Shown here: positions 1-11,954 of the stretch, piece after piece | Numbering within the stretch: position 1 is the first letter of the stretch | Layout: every line of letters begins with the position of its first letter | NCBI RefSeq assembly: GCF_000143535.2 | Contig: NC_037325.1 | Span: 1,302,001-1,366,000, forward strand | Source of the DNA: Botrytis cinerea B05.10 | Taxonomy: Eukaryota; Ascomycota; Leotiomycetes; Helotiales; Sclerotiniaceae | Reading direction: 5' to 3' | Length of the DNA: 64,000 bases | The notes under the pieces: generated by a model | The model's input: only the letters and a program-made list of their open reading frames with translations | Databases searched by the model: none | What the model was told of the DNA's origin: nothing | Position numbers and translations under genes: made by a program

Positions 1-1
1 G

Positions 2-181
2 GATAGAGAGGGAGAATACGTGGTGATGAGACGGGTTGTGAAGTTACCGAGGAAGGTTTGGTGTGGGAGGAATGTAAGTTCTTTTTGCTTTTCTTCTTTT
101 CGATTCTTTTTAAGATCATCTGTCTTTGAGAGGAGAATCGATGAGTATTGGGGTCTGCGCCTGGAAAGAGAGGAATGCTGA
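2..181 (+). CDS. 3' end of an unidentified plus-strand gene (partial)
   Basis: The first 73 bases are open and look coding, and run straight into a perfect GTAAGT donor at 74. A pyrimidine-rich stretch follows, and an acceptor at 129-130 would keep phase 0. The second piece reads RRIDEYWGLRLEREEC and stops with TGA at 179-181. The implied intron is 57 nt, typical for this window. Only about 40 residues are visible, rich in Arg, Lys and Val, so no family can be named. It could also be chance coding potential in a 3' UTR. The start lies outside the window. Confidence 0.35.
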   Translation, partial: DREGEYVVMRRVVKLPRKVWCGRNVSSFCFSSFRFFLRSSVFERRIDEYWGLRLEREEC

Positions 182-847
182 TATTGGATCTCAATGATTT
201 AGTGTCAGGATAAGTTCGAACAGTTGTTTATCAGAAGGACTTGAGACCATCGGGCGATATGGATACGTATGAGAAGAGGTAATAGGATGTGATGTGTGGA
301 AATCGCAGGCTGATCTGGTGAGACAGATTGCAAGCCATTATGGAGATCAATACAGAGCTTCGTTCTTTGTGTTTTGATATAGAATGGGTGGGACGGTAGG
401 ACAACTCCTGATATTACAAAGTAAAGAGACAGTATGAAGTGACTGGTTCTGATTGTATGAGGAAGCCCGGTTGCAAGATAAATAATGATTGAGAATTGGG
501 TTGTTGGAGCGATTTTGAGAGGGGAGATACAAGGTCCAGAGCGGCATAATGAATGAAGAAAAGGATGATGTAATTACATGAATTAAGAAAGGAGCTGAAA
601 TGAAACGAGTGGAACCAAGAGTCGTTATCTGTAAGAGCAAGTCAAGTTTGCTTTTTGTATCGTGTTGTGATCTATGGACAATTCCAGATTCTGCAATCTA
701 GCTAGAATTCTCTTGTTCTGTCTTTCTGTTGTACAACCTACTTCACGCCGCCTGTATTGAGACCTGCACTCAATGCCTGTAGCTTTTGTGTTTTAAGAGG
801 TCCCCTCTGCAATTTTTTATCTATCTTTTCCAAAATCCAGATAGCAA
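182..847. other. Intergenic: no supported gene
   Basis: This stretch lies between the possible gene end at 181 and the last exon of the PUS1 gene. A 97-codon minus-strand frame at 347-640 has a low-complexity, hydrophobic composition without recognisable motifs or splice context, so I do not call it. The segment probably holds the two converging 3' UTRs. Confidence 0.5.
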
Positions 848-2843
848 TCAACCTTCCTCGCCATTGACATCAGCCTCATCATCACTGGCATCTAGAACAT
901 CCTTATCTGCACCACGTTGTCTTCCAGCAGAAATGCCTGACGCTGTTAGCCATAAGAAGTAATCGCTTCGATGATGATCTAAATGATGAAAAAATGTATG
1001 AAATCTATCACTTTGTTAGTTTGCTCTTCACATTTCGAAGGATGATAGACTTACTGATTTTCAGCATTCTCCACTCTGAAAATTCTATCATAGATCTCTC
1101 TCTGCTTGAACTCATCCATCTTCTCTCTATACTTCTCAAAGTCTAACTTCTCCCTGTCGAAATCCTTCGCAATTTTCTCGTTATAATTGTGAAAAACCGG
1201 GGCTTCTAATAGTAAACCTAAACTTGGGGCTTTTGGTATACTAATCTTAGCAGCAGTATAAGTTTCCTTGATGAGCTCCATTGGCGAAGCACATCGTACC
1301 ACTAATGCTGCCATGGCTACCATTTTTCGGATTTGATGCATCATGAATGATTGACCATGAACTTTCAGTGAAAGCCATTCTGTATCATGAATGATAATAG
1401 GTTGTGTTCCAATCTTGAAAGATTTAATGTGTCGTTTAGAAGAGGCATCTTTAAAGCTTTTGAGGATGGTATAGTTGTGAAAATTATAAGTGCCGACGTA
1501 TTGGTTGAGAGCTTCTTGTACTCGTTCTCTACGAGATTCATGTATGCGATATGCTTTCTTGGCCTTAATGTAAGCTGCTTTTACTTCTTTGACAGCCTTC
1601 TCCAGAGGTGTAAGAATCGATTTCGAAATTTCTTGAGCACCATCTGTTTCTAGCTTAACTTCTTCGTTTTGATTAGTATCATCCTTTACTTCTGGTGCTT
1701 CGGTAGCTTGGACTCCTTGCATAGCTTCTGAATCCGTCTTCACCTCTGCTGCAACTTCGACTGCTGTAGGCTCTTCAAGTACTGATCCGTCACCGGTTTC
1801 CCCTTCAGTCTTTATTGCAGGTTCTCCTTGAGCCTGTTCATTGACTTCTTCCTTGATTTCAGAGTCTTCCTTAGCTTCTGCTTTATTCTTCTTGATGTTC
1901 TTTCCGATTGGCTCATTGGACTCCTCAGCAGCATGAATAGCTTCCATAACATCCGCTGCTAATTGGGGATCCAAATTATCGAGAATGGGTTGTACAAATT
2001 CCTTCTCGGCATCGGCCCAAAACGATACAGCATCTTCTTGAAGTTTATTATAGTTCTCCAAAACACCTTCTTTTTCAGCGGCCTGAAGCAACTCCTTTCC
2101 AAGAAAACTCTTAGGATGAGGTGGGATGAATGAGTAGGTTGGGATTAAGTATTCGTACCATCTCGAGTCGCACATTTGGTAGCAATTGAAAGATCCAGTA
2201 GTTCTTTCGATACCCCAGACTCGAATTTGATCTGGTAAATGTGAATTGATGTTTTCAACAACTTTTGGGTCTTCGATGATGAGTTTCAAGGAGAGAACGT
2301 TGCCAGCTGCGTGAACGCCCTTATCAGTTCGCGCGCATCGAATCAAAGCTGACTTTTTGGGATCATTTGCGTTAGCTTTCGAAATCGCACCGGCAGCAAC
2401 AAAAGCCTTGAACATGTCACCCTCAATCGTCTTCTCCTTGGTATTAATTTGCAAGCCTTTGTATCCTGTTCCTGCATAGCCAATCATGACGGCGACTTTG
2501 TGTTTTGGTTTTCGTACTTCGCTTTCGATTTCTTCCTTGGAGAATTCCGTACTAAACGCTGTTGGCTCCGATTCTCCATTGTGTACCGTCTTTCTGCGTT
2601 TCGATGCTTGGTCGTCGTCATTTCGATCTCTCTTTGGTCCTTGCCGACTAAATAATGTTAGACAAGATGAATTGGGAGGTTCAAGATCTCGACTGACTTA
2701 TATTCCTTGCGACCCATCTCTGGCTTTCTACCACCTCTGGAGCCACCTCTGGAATTTCCTCTGCCGCCTCTGCCAAAACCTCCCCGCCCCCGCCCTCGTC
2801 CTCCTCCACCGCGGTGACCTCCGGATTGTGCGTTCGCCTCCAT
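848..2843 (-). CDS. PUS1: tRNA pseudouridine synthase, Pus1/TruA family
   Basis: The enzyme isomerises uridine to pseudouridine at several positions of tRNAs (and U2 snRNA in yeast), mainly in the nucleus. Exons are 2843-2698, 2647-1055 and probably 965-848, giving 618 residues. The first intron (2697-2648, GTCAGT donor, CTAAC branch, TTTAG acceptor) keeps phase. The catalytic Asp is Asp157 in RTDKGVHA, after the YAGTGYKG strand at about residue 105. The C-terminal half has the MMHQIRKMV helix. Two oddities are visible. The first exon is almost pure RGG repeats followed by a KRRK basic patch. An acidic, low-complexity insert of about 110 residues separates the two halves of the fold. The last exon uses a CGAAG acceptor and ends in YFLWLTASGI-like sequence. 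Without that splice the protein would stop at 1051. The gene is divergent from the TFIIE-alpha gene. Confidence 0.9.
2648..2697 (-). other. Intron 1 of PUS1 gene
   Basis: This 50-nt intron has a GTCAGT donor, a CTAAC branch site and a TTTAG acceptor. Removing it joins two bases of exon 1 to one base of exon 2 and fuses the RGG-rich leader to the KRRK-containing region and catalytic domain in frame. Confidence 0.8.
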
Positions 2844-3542
2844 AATTGACGTGGTTACCCGAACTTCGGCGAGACGTGCGAATGAATTTTTCAACAATTG
2901 CAAAATGCGCATAGATCGCGTACGTGAAGCTGAAAAATAAAACAACCTGATAAACTACCAATGTGATATGGCCCATGAATATTTCTCCCAATAATTTTTA
3001 GCTTCTTGGTCCGAGCTTCGACCAATAACTGTCGACTTTCACACAATTAACCCTGCAACTCGATGTGCTTTATTGGTGGCTTACATAATTAACATGGACA
3101 CACTACTGCACCTATACCTCATCTCACTCAGCCTTGCCAATTGAAGCACCCAATATTCATTCATTCACTTTATCTCCTGCCATCAACAATCGTATCAAAT
3201 TTTTATTCAACCAACTCCCTGCCATTGTGAGCCATACAGCCACCCTCCCACACACTCTCAACAGCAGATACAAAGGGAATCAACTCGTCTTGTTTATGTC
3301 TTCGACTTTATTGTCTTGAGGATACAGGACGATCATGGGCATCCTGGACACCGTTTATTAAAATATCTCTTTGTCTTTTTTCGATTCTCTCCTAACGCCT
3401 TTGCAAAGTCCATCTTTCAAATACATATTCTACCTCAGCTCGGGACTCTTGGAGACACTCAAAGTCCTGGATCCCTGTTTCCCCAACACCAGACCTAGAT
3501 TTTGTCTTCCATTCCCAAATTTTTGATTATCCATTCGCAGAT
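2844..3542. promoter_or_regulatory. Divergent promoter region between PUS1 and TFA1
   Basis: About 700 bp separate two divergent start codons. The part next to TFA1 is rich in C and T (3100-3540), as is usual upstream of fungal housekeeping genes. I see no convincing gene in either strand; short frames at 3134-3319 and 3316-3498 have no family features. Confidence 0.5.
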
Positions 3543-5003
3543 ATGGATCTCGCCCAGATGTTGGTGCGCTCTTGTATGCGCTCGTTCTACGACACAAAAC
3601 ATATCCTTGTGATCGATGCGCTCGTCATTCACTCCGCGTATGTATTGCTATGAGCGATCTTGGGAGTTCGGGAAAGGAAAATTGACATTTTATAGGTTGC
3701 GCGATGATGATTTAGCATATCTGATGAGCATAAACACAAAGGAGCTTCATAAACTCTGTGGAAAATTGAAGGAGGATCGATTTCTTGCAGTGTATGGCAG
3801 ATAGTCTATTCTGCATTTTGGCTTTTGCTAAGTGGATTGTGTAGGCATTCCCGCCCAGAGATCAAAGAAGGCCAACAACGACCAATTAATCGAACCTACT
3901 ATTTTATCGATTATCGTGCAACAATCGATGCGATCAAATGGAGAGTCTTCCAGATAGACAAGGCCGTTCAAGGAAACACTGTGCCAGATGACGAGAGAAA
4001 GGAATATTTTTGCCCTCGATGCAAATCGGAATGGACCATGTTCGAGGTCTTGGACAAGAGAAATTATGAAGGCTTCTTATGTCATAAATGCGACTACCTT
4101 CTGGTACACGATCCTGACAACAACCGCGGGGGACACGAACAGTCATCGAAACTCAATGCACAGTTCAAATTCATCACCGACTTACTCCCAAAAATCGATC
4201 AGGTGGTCATCCCTGCGAATACCTTCGAACAAGCTCTCTCAACAGCTCGTAAGGTGGTTCGAGATGAAGCTAATCCCGGCAGTGAAACTGCGCCCGTCGC
4301 TCTTTCCTCCGAGCGACCAACTGCTGTTCGTGGTTTGGATAATACTGGACCAACGTCTATCTCAGTTACGTTGACGAATGGAGAAGGACCTACAGCTGCA
4401 GATATCGCTGCTGAACAAGCTCGCAAAGAGAAGACGGCTGCTCAGAACGCGTTACCTCAGCATTTCACTCACAGTACTATCACTGGAGAGCAAGTCAAGT
4501 TTGCCAATCAACCTACGGCCTCTGTTGGCCCTGCAGTTGACACCAATAAGAAGGATATCAAACCTGACACCGAAGGTAGTGGTGAAGGGACTGAAATTGA
4601 TGATTATTTTGCGCAACTCAAGGCTGCACAAGCTAAAGAACTTGAACAAGAAGCAGACGAAGAATACGAAACAGACGACGAAGAAGAAGAAGGTTTCGAA
4701 GACGTCATTCCAAATGGCACCACATCTGGTGCCGCCACCCCAGCTAGCTCGGTTGGAGGTACAGAAACTAAGCCCAGTGTAACGAGTGGTAGTGGTATTA
4801 GCGGTGTTCTAAAGCATTCACGAAATGAAAGTGTTTCAGCAAGTGGAACGAGCACAGGTGGAGGAAGTCCGGTAACAGGACCTAATACACCAAATGAGGA
4901 TAGACCATTGAAGAGAGTTAGAATTGAAGAGCCAGTTCCAGCAGCACCGGTTATAAAAGATGAAGAGGAAAGCGAAGAGGATATGGAGTTTGAAGACGTT
5001 TGA
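3543..5003 (+). CDS. TFA1: Transcription initiation factor IIE subunit alpha
   Basis: This is the large subunit of TFIIE, which recruits and stimulates TFIIH at RNA polymerase II promoters in the nucleus. Three exons (3543-3637, 3696-3791, 3845-5003) encode 449 residues. Introns are 58 and 53 nt, and both junctions keep phase. Residues 1-110 form the winged-helix TFE/IIE-alpha domain (LRDDDLAYLM, ELHKLCGKLKEDRFL, TYYFIDYRATIDAIKWR). Around residues 118-148 lies the zinc ribbon with paired cysteines FCPRC and FLCHKC. The C-terminal half is low complexity and ends in acidic stretches (EEYETDDEEEEGFEDV; EEESEEDMEFEDV), as in yeast Tfa1. The start was chosen because it precedes the winged helix in phase with exon 2; a later ATG at 3825 lies inside an intron. 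Confidence 0.93.
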
Positions 5004-5739
5004 TCACGTAGATTCTGGGAAAACGGGGTATGGAAGGGAATGGGAAGGGGAATGGATTCTTACATTACATTACAATGCCTACATACACGATTGGATCAAC
5101 GGACCAAGAATAGACAGGCATGAAACAGGGGTGGGTATTTGAGCCGTTTTAAATCTCCAATCTGGGGTGGTAGATTGGATGGATGCATGGCGTTGAGGGT
5201 GCTTACACGCGTCTAGTTTTTTCAAAAAAAAAATGATGCATGTTGAGGGTGGGCGGAGATCAATTTTCATCTACTATGGCATATATTCAGACCAAACCAG
5301 ATCAGCCATAATACTTACAAGGTTTGGTCAAGAGTCGTCTGGCTTTTTAGGCTTATAGATAAGCTCGTTCGTTCGCGTGTGCCTAGGACTTTAAAGCTGT
5401 CAGACATGAACGAATTGTAAATTGTATGACTAAGCAAGCGACAACGTTTCAATAGCTTCTCAATCACTCTCACATGTGAACGGTGATCATTTCACGACTG
5501 CATGGTGTGGAGGGTAAATGTTTGCTGATGAAGCGGGTATCTTTTCTTAGGAAGCTCTACATTTACTAACTACTACATCTATGTCTTTTATTTTTAATGC
5601 TCATTTCTCCAATGACCCACCGTAAATGCAGGAGCTCGGTACCATCCCAATAGGTGTTGAAACCCAAAAACACCATCACAGTGCATGCAACACTGCTCCA
5701 AAACGCCATTTCCAACCCCGACACGATGCACTTGGTCCC
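5004..5739. other. Intergenic between convergent genes
   Basis: Two 3' ends face each other here (TFIIE-alpha and cystathionine beta-synthase). I see no coding sequence with motifs or splice context. The stretch most likely contains both terminators and 3' UTRs. Confidence 0.5.
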
Positions 5740-7394
5740 TTAAACCTTCGTTTGCTTGACCATCCAGCTCAGCAAGTCAACCTTTGTGACAACTGCTACT
5801 GGTTTTGACAACCCATCAGTCTCACTTCCCTTCTCAGTAACAATCGCGGCACTGTTCCATTCGAAAAATTTACTCAAGGCGGAAATAGGAGTATCGAGTG
5901 TGATCTCTACGAATTTACGCTTTGGGGTGGTTTGCTTCTTGCCATCCTTTGTCGTTTCGATACCATTGCTCTTAGGAGGCGAAGAAAGATGACTGATATC
6001 CTTGGGGTCGGTGATAACTTCAGGGATGTGGGAGAAATCGAACATGACATCTGAAACTGGGCTTTTTCCGGTTGCGCGACCGCGACTAATCCAACTGAGT
6101 AGATTTCCAAGGGTGACAAGACCGACGAGTCTGTCACCTTTTGGAGCGAGGACGGGAAGTTGATCAAAGCCCTTTTCACGCATGGTCTCGACGGCTTCAG
6201 AACAAGGGGAGTTGGCGAGGACAGATGTGACTGGTTTGAGGCGGAGGGATCGAAGAGTGGCTCCAGAGTATGGATCTTTCTTGGATTGAGCTTCGACGAC
6301 TGGGGATGCTGGCAAGGAGGACTCTGGGGTAGGAGGAAGGAGGTCGTTGGCGGCCAACCAGTCGTCATCGGCAAATTTGCTGAGATAACTTCTGATACTA
6401 TCTGGTAGGATGACGACCACGGTATCGCCTTTACCAAGTCCCAAATCACGGACTCCCTTTACCATAGCTGCAATAGCACTGCCACTGCTACCTCCCACCA
6501 AAAGTCCTTCTTCGGCAATCAATCTACGTGCGTAGGCGAATGATTCACGATCATCTGTCTTGTACCACACATCGACAGAATCTCTATCCAAAACATCAGG
6601 GATGAAATCGTAACCAATTCCCTCAACCTTGTATGATTCGTTGGCATGTTCTTGATTCAGACTTTCTGGAACTGCAAGTATGGATCCGTGAGGATCTGCT
6701 GCAATGATTTTGACATCCTTGTTGTGTTTCTTTAAGCCTTTGGATAATCCAGTAATGGTTCCACCTGTACCAGCTCCTGCGACAACAGCAGTAATCTTAC
6801 CACCAGTCTGCTCCCATATTTCCTCTGCAGTTCCGAATTCGTGTGCGTTGGGGTTGTTCTCGTTGGCATATTGATCGAGGATGTGAGAGTTTGGAATCTC
6901 TTTCAACAATCGTCTTGCTACTCCGATGTGGGACTCGGGAGCATCCCAAGCTGCTTGGGTTGGAGTACGAATGATGGTGGCTCCAAGTGCACGAAGAACA
7001 GCAACCTTTTCGGGTGACATCTTTTCGGGAAGAGTAATGATTGTCTTGTAACCTTTGATAGCCCCAACAAGAGCAAGACCAATACCACTAGAGAGTGATT
7101 AGAATATATGCCAAAGTGGTATGGAACAACTTACGTGTTTCCACTGGTCGGCTCAATGAGAGTATCTCCAGGCTTTATTCTTCCAGACTTTTCCGCCTCC
7201 TCAATCATACGGAGGGCAATGCGATCCTTGATACTTCCGCCAGCATTGAAGAGTTCGACCTTGGCATAGACTTCGGCTTCGATACCCAAGCTCTGTGGGA
7301 TCTTGTTTAATCGTACCAAAGGAGTGTTTCCAATCAACTCAGAAGCACTCATTGCAAGGACTGGAGCCCGCGCAGGACTAGTAATGGATGCCAT
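5740..7394 (-). CDS. CYS4: Cystathionine beta-synthase
   Basis: This PLP enzyme condenses serine and homocysteine to cystathionine, the first step of transsulfuration in the cytosol. Two exons (7394-7135, 7087-5740) give 535 residues. The 47-nt intron splits the EPTSGNTG substrate loop and its removal restores it. The Schiff-base lysine is Lys56 in GGSIKDR. The phosphate-binding glycine loop is GAGTGGT, and GGSSGSA lies further along. Residues from about 375 form the C-terminal CBS (Bateman) pair that regulates the enzyme, interrupted by a Ser/Lys-rich linker. There is no N-terminal haem domain, as in yeast Cys4. I take the ATG at 7394; the frame stays open upstream to 7451 but without another ATG. 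A cysteine synthase would lack the Bateman module, so the CBS assignment is firm. Confidence 0.95.
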
Positions 7395-8219
7395 GTTGAT
7401 GACAGTTCTAGATGTTTGAGCTGAAACTCGACGATTTGAAGGTGCTTTCACAAGGGAAGAGGATGAATGAGAAAGAGGGAACGATGGTGATGAAAGAAAA
7501 GAAGTAAATGACTGTCTTCTTTAGTATTGGTGATTGATGTCGCAATGTGGAAGGAGAATTTGCTTTAAAATATTTGATTAAAAGCTTGACAATGAAATTC
7601 TTCATTGAGTTACCTTTGAGTGCTAGTGAAGGGGAGGGGTCTTTGGCCTGGATAAGCGATAAGACAAAATTCGTGGCAAAATTTGACCGCAAGTAGCCGT
7701 CGAGACTGGAGGATGACCTTTACCTTATTAAACCTTCAAACGGACATTTTGGGTGTCTGATGGACGAAGTTGCAAAATGATATGATTTTGAAGATATTGC
7801 AGACGAGTATTTTATTTCATGGTTTCCAGGAAGGAGCTCATTGAAATGACTTTTGTTCGAGTTCCATCAATTGCACCACATACCAGATATCTATCCAATA
7901 GTCCGCGTAGAGAGTCTGTACATCGTAGAAGCTTTCACATGCTAATTATAGAACTTCAAACACCGGGAACGTTGAGATGCAGCCCCCTTCACCGCCTAAG
8001 GCCAAAAGTTCAGAGTTCAGAGTTCAGAGTTCCATTTCCGCCTTCTCTTTCTGTGTTTGGAATCGTGAATACATTTGAAAGTGTAATAAATATCTATCAA
8101 TCGATTTGAACCACGTACGACTCGATACAAATCAAGTAACTCGCTCTGCCAGACGCAAATCGTACGAAGATTACAAATAAACACCGATATCCAATCTGCG
8201 AGCGCGAACAATATCCATC
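7395..8219. other. Intergenic/divergent promoter with short AGTTCAG tandem repeat
   Basis: This is the promoter space between cystathionine beta-synthase (minus) and the KRE9-like gene (plus). It contains a tandem 7-mer of about 3.5 copies at 8007-8031. No gene is supported. Confidence 0.5.
8007..8031. repeat. AGTTCAG tandem repeat
   Basis: About three and a half perfect copies of a 7-bp unit, roughly 190 bp upstream of the KRE9-like start codon. Seen directly; its function is unknown and it may be a simple slippage product. Confidence 0.8.
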
Positions 8220-8739
8220 ATGCGCCTCTCCCAGGCTTTCGTCCTTGTGGCATTCGCTCCTTTCGCAATTGCATATCCAACATTCTCAGCACCCGCAGCT
8301 GCAGCGGTAGAGACAGCTGCAACCGCGTTCACTGTTTCGTGGGCAGATAATGGAGATGCTCCAGCGACAGCTGATATTACTACCTATCAACTAGATGTCT
8401 GCGCAGGATCTAGTGGTACAAATCTCGAAGTGGTATACCCCGTAACTGCTTCCGCTACCTTGGGGTCGACTCTTACGACCAGTGTCACTGTGCCAGCGGC
8501 CAGGGGATCATCGGTGACCAATGCCTAGTAAGTTTTTATGAAGCCAGAGTTCAAGAAGAGTTGATGCTGATGATGATGCAGCTTTATGAGAATGATAGCA
8601 ACCACAGCGACGGGGACTGTTACAGTGTACTCAAATAGATTTTCAATTAGTGGCATGACAGGTACTTTTGCAGCCACGTATACGATTACTGGCACCGCTG
8701 GACCAGCAACTGTCAATAATGTGGCAGACACGGCGGTCA

Positions 8740-8771
<32 letters not shown>

Positions 8772-9118
8772 GGTACTACGGACGATGGCGTTTATGGAAC
8801 CCCATTTCAATCACAAACTGGCCTTACAAGATATGCCCCAATGGGTTTGATGCCTGGCACCACAATAACGGCCACGAACACAGAACCTCAATACCCAACA
8901 TCGTCTGTTGCTCTAGCCACCACGTATTTAAGCTCGGCAACCATTGACACAACTTTGACTCAAGCTCAAACAGCTTCCTTTACAAGTCATGCTAACACGG
9001 TAAGTTTCAATACCCAGACGCAAAATCTAAAGTCGACACGACTAACACATCAAAGGTTGCTGCGGCATCGATGCCTACAGATGATATGGCAAAATTCTTG
9101 GCTAGATGGAAAGATTGA
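8220..9118 (+). CDS. Secreted KRE9/KNH1-family cell wall protein
   Basis: KRE9/KNH proteins are secreted O-glycosylated factors needed for beta-1,6-glucan assembly in the wall. Three exons (8220-8527, 8582-8999, 9056-9118) give 262 residues. Residues 1-18 are a signal peptide (RLSQAFVLVAFAPFAIA). Next come an Ig-like N-terminal domain (FTVSWADNGDAP, TYQLDVCAGS) and YFMRMIA with YSNRFSISGMTGTF. After a run of about ten serines comes the family's C-terminal block, with QTGLTRYAPMG and PGTTITATN. The protein ends in a short charged tail. Both introns are in phase, and the first joins TA to C to make the Tyr of the YF motif. It could be one of several KRE9-like paralogues rather than the KRE9 orthologue itself. 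Confidence 0.82.
8739..8771 (+). repeat. TCA trinucleotide repeat coding for poly-serine
   Basis: About eleven uninterrupted TCA triplets inside the KRE9-like gene encode a Ser run between its two domains. Such runs are common O-mannosylation regions and are prone to length variation. Confidence 0.9.
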
Positions 9119-10958
9119 ATCGTTAGAAAGACGATGAATGATGTATAAATAGAGCATCAAATGAACATGTGAAAAGGAGTTTGGCGTACATTCGAATTGG
9201 CATTCGAGGTTTTAGTTTAAATGAATACCGTGTATACCCAACGAATCAAGAATTTACCCAGTCAAGCCATTACTTGGTACTGTGCGCCAGGGTCGTTAAG
9301 CACCATCTGCAAGATATCTGCATATTGGTATAATCTCAGGGGATAGCGGAGAGGTGATTCCGACATTAATCCCAGCGCGGAGGGTCTAATGAGAATGTCT
9401 AGATGCGGGGAAATGCTTGCCAATGTTTACTTAGTCGGATACAACATCCATAGAATGCTATATGTCCCCAATGCAACATGGCTGATATGAGCCAGAGTCA
9501 GAAAGAGGTTAAGTCGATTAAAAAGCGAATCTGGGCATCTCGGTGTCTAGGTATCTCCTATCTAGGTATCTAATTCATAAATTAACAAGTCAATCTAAGC
9601 CTCCTTCCTGCTGTTGTTCTTAGTACCTGACGAGCACGCTTAAACCATTATCCTGACCTTGTCCTTTACTCTATTTGTCATTCTGTAACTGGACAATCTC
9701 CCAGTGTCAAACTTTGAGAGTCTCGTGGTCTTCGATTCATCCAGATTTAGTAAGGATGACTAGGGATTCGTATCGCGCCATTATCGTGGCTCGCTCTGGT
9801 CTCGTAAACCCTTATATGATAATTTGCTAGGTAGTGATCTGACCATCTCGACGAATCCTGAGATGAACGGATATGATTGTTGAGTGGACGAGAGCTGGAC
9901 GTTGGAGTTGGCAGTTGGCAGTTGGCAGTGATTGATCTGGAATTGATTGAGCTCCGTGTGTATTTGGAACTCATCTGCAGAAGCAGATGAATTACCACTT
10001 CGGTATCTTCACCGAATTCACGGCGTGCGCGTGCAATGCAATGTATAAGCCCCGTTGCTAGATGGATTGGTCTTCCCCGAGGTTCTTTTACCCTGGTGTT
10101 GATCCACGTGCTCCTTGTATTTTTTTTTTTCCTTTTCTTCTTCTCCCGTCCGACCTCTTGGTTCTTATCAGTGGGTAGTGGAGTGGCCGCTCATGCTAAG
10201 GGCTCTAAGCGTCGGCTTATTGCACTTAGTTCTCCTTTGCTGATATCTAGTCGCTAGTCTCGTCAGCAGTCGCTATCACACTAGCTCAAGGGTCGGTGGA
10301 TGGATGCACGATGGATGTATGTGCTTGTTGAGACTCGGAGAGGAGCATATCTTCTCTTCGGGCGCTCGCTCTGCTCTTGGGCGTGGGATACCGCACTCTC
10401 CATCTCCATCTCCATCTCCGTATGCGTCCCAATCAGGCTGAATGCTGAATACTCGTGCCACTCGTGTTAATTGTGTCCAGAGACAGTCCACGGAAACAGG
10501 ACCAGGGCATCGATCAGTTGTGTAGCCTCCCTTGTCACTTTCGATCCCAAGCCGTTCTCATTCCGCTGCGGTACTAATTAATGCACATTTCACCACATTC
10601 CCAAAAGACCTATAAACTATAAACTAAAACCTATAACTTGACTATAAACTGAATCCACTCTCACTCCACTCAAATATAAGACCATCAATTCCTCCACACA
10701 CAACCCAATCTCGCCTTCCAACAACAAATTTTGCATATCGTCTGTCACCGAGAACATGCGCTTCTTGGAGCTCTTCCAAGCATCCATTAAGCCTCCCTGG
10801 CCCCGGCGTCTTCTTAATTCTTGATCCCATCTCATCATCCACGTTCATTTGGATATTAGGCGGAGAGAGAGAGAGAGAGATAACAAAATTCGAAAAGTTT
10901 AGTCGTTCTACTGCCGGATACAGACATTTATTAGTTCACAGACGATAAATCCAGAACG
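9119..10958. other. 1.8-kb intergenic region, probable long promoter/5' UTR
   Basis: No frame here has family motifs. Visible landmarks are a 7-bp GTTGGCA tandem repeat near 9907-9928, a CT/T-rich tract near 10118-10150, and a GA dinucleotide run at 10863-10880, about 80 bp before the cyclin start codon. Long leaders with several small ORFs are common for fungal cyclin and PHO genes, but that reading is inference. Confidence 0.5.
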
Positions 10959-11954
10959 ATGTCTCCTTTACCTACAGATGGATCCGACTCGACGGCTTTC
11001 GTAAATTCGAATCATGGCTCAGATGAGCATACTGACCACGAACTACCACCACCACCAAACCCTTCATCCGATGCAGGTCTTACGGTCAACCATAATGCAA
11101 ACGATCGCGGAGTTTCACCACCATCTCCAAGTAGCATCGATGTATTTACTCTTTCGCCGATAACGGCACTTAAATTGTTATGTGCTGGTATCGAAGCTCT
11201 AGTTCAATTTACAGGAGATATTCCTCCCACGCCAGAATCGACCGAAACGACCATGCCCAATATGAGGGGAATGCAGGCAGAGAAGGAAAATATACGACGG
11301 TCTGGATCATGGACAAACCTAGCAGATTTTCGACAACGAGCAGGATCAGATGCTATAGATGGAGTAAACCTCCGTCCGAAACCTCTGGAAATCAAGCACA
11401 TTGTGCCTGCAGAACCATATATCATCGTGGGGGAGAATGCTGAGCCTTTGAATGTTCAACACAGTGCTATCACACGAAAGTTCTATTCGAAGAAACCTCC
11501 TCCGATTTCTTTGGAAGACTATCTGATGCGAATACACAGATTTTGTCCAATGTCAACAGCTGTCTATCTTGCAACAAGTTCCTACATACACAGGGTGGCA
11601 GTCGATGAACGAGTCATACCTGTAACAAGGCGAAACTCGCATCGACTCATATTAGCTGGGTTACGCGTGGCTATGAAAGCACTCGAAGACCAAAGCTATG
11701 CTCATGCACGCTTCTCAAAAGTCGGAGGAGTTAGTGAACAAGAGCTTTCGAGATTGGAAATCAATTTTTGCTTCCTCACAAACTTCGAATTTAAGACGAG
11801 TAAAGAAGCTCTTTTACAGCACGCGATAAGTCTAAAGGAATTATCGTCTTTGCAGGGAGGGGTGAATTTCGTTCCAAAAATGTCGCTCTTGAATAAAGGT
11901 AGACCGAATATGGCTGCTCAAGAAACAGTGTTGGAAGTAACGGCCGACGCGTAG
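10959..11954 (+). CDS. Pho80-like cyclin (PHO85-type cyclin)
   Basis: This is a cyclin partner of a Pho85-type cyclin-dependent kinase; in yeast and Neurospora (PREG) such cyclins repress the phosphate-starvation response. A single exon encodes 331 residues. After a disordered acidic/Pro-rich start, residues 65-95 carry the conserved segment with ALKLLCAGIEALVQFTGD followed by IPPTPES. The cyclin box spans about residues 180-290 and has the family hallmark RFCPMSTAVYLATSSYIHR, then LILAGLRVAMKALEDQSYAH, ARFSKVGGVS and LEINFCFLTNFEF. The C-terminus is short and unstructured. No intron is needed. The paralogue (Pho80, Pcl6/7 or another) cannot be settled by eye, although LEINFCFLTNFEF is the Pho80/PREG pattern. 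Confidence 0.88.
   Translation: MSPLPTDGSDSTAFVNSNHGSDEHTDHELPPPPNPSSDAGLTVNHNANDRGVSPPSPSSIDVFTLSPITALKLLCAGIEALVQFTGDIPPTPESTETTMPNMRGMQAEKENIRRSGSWTNLADFRQRAGSDAIDGVNLRPKPLEIKHIVPAEPYIIVGENAEPLNVQHSAITRKFYSKKPPPISLEDYLMRIHRFCPMSTAVYLATSSYIHRVAVDERVIPVTRRNSHRLILAGLRVAMKALEDQSYAHARFSKVGGVSEQELSRLEINFCFLTNFEFKTSKEALLQHAISLKELSSLQGGVNFVPKMSLLNKGRPNMAAQETVLEVTADA

Noticed and set aside
347..640. Minus-strand 97-codon frame at the left end
   Set aside because: Low-complexity translation, no splice sites or family pattern.
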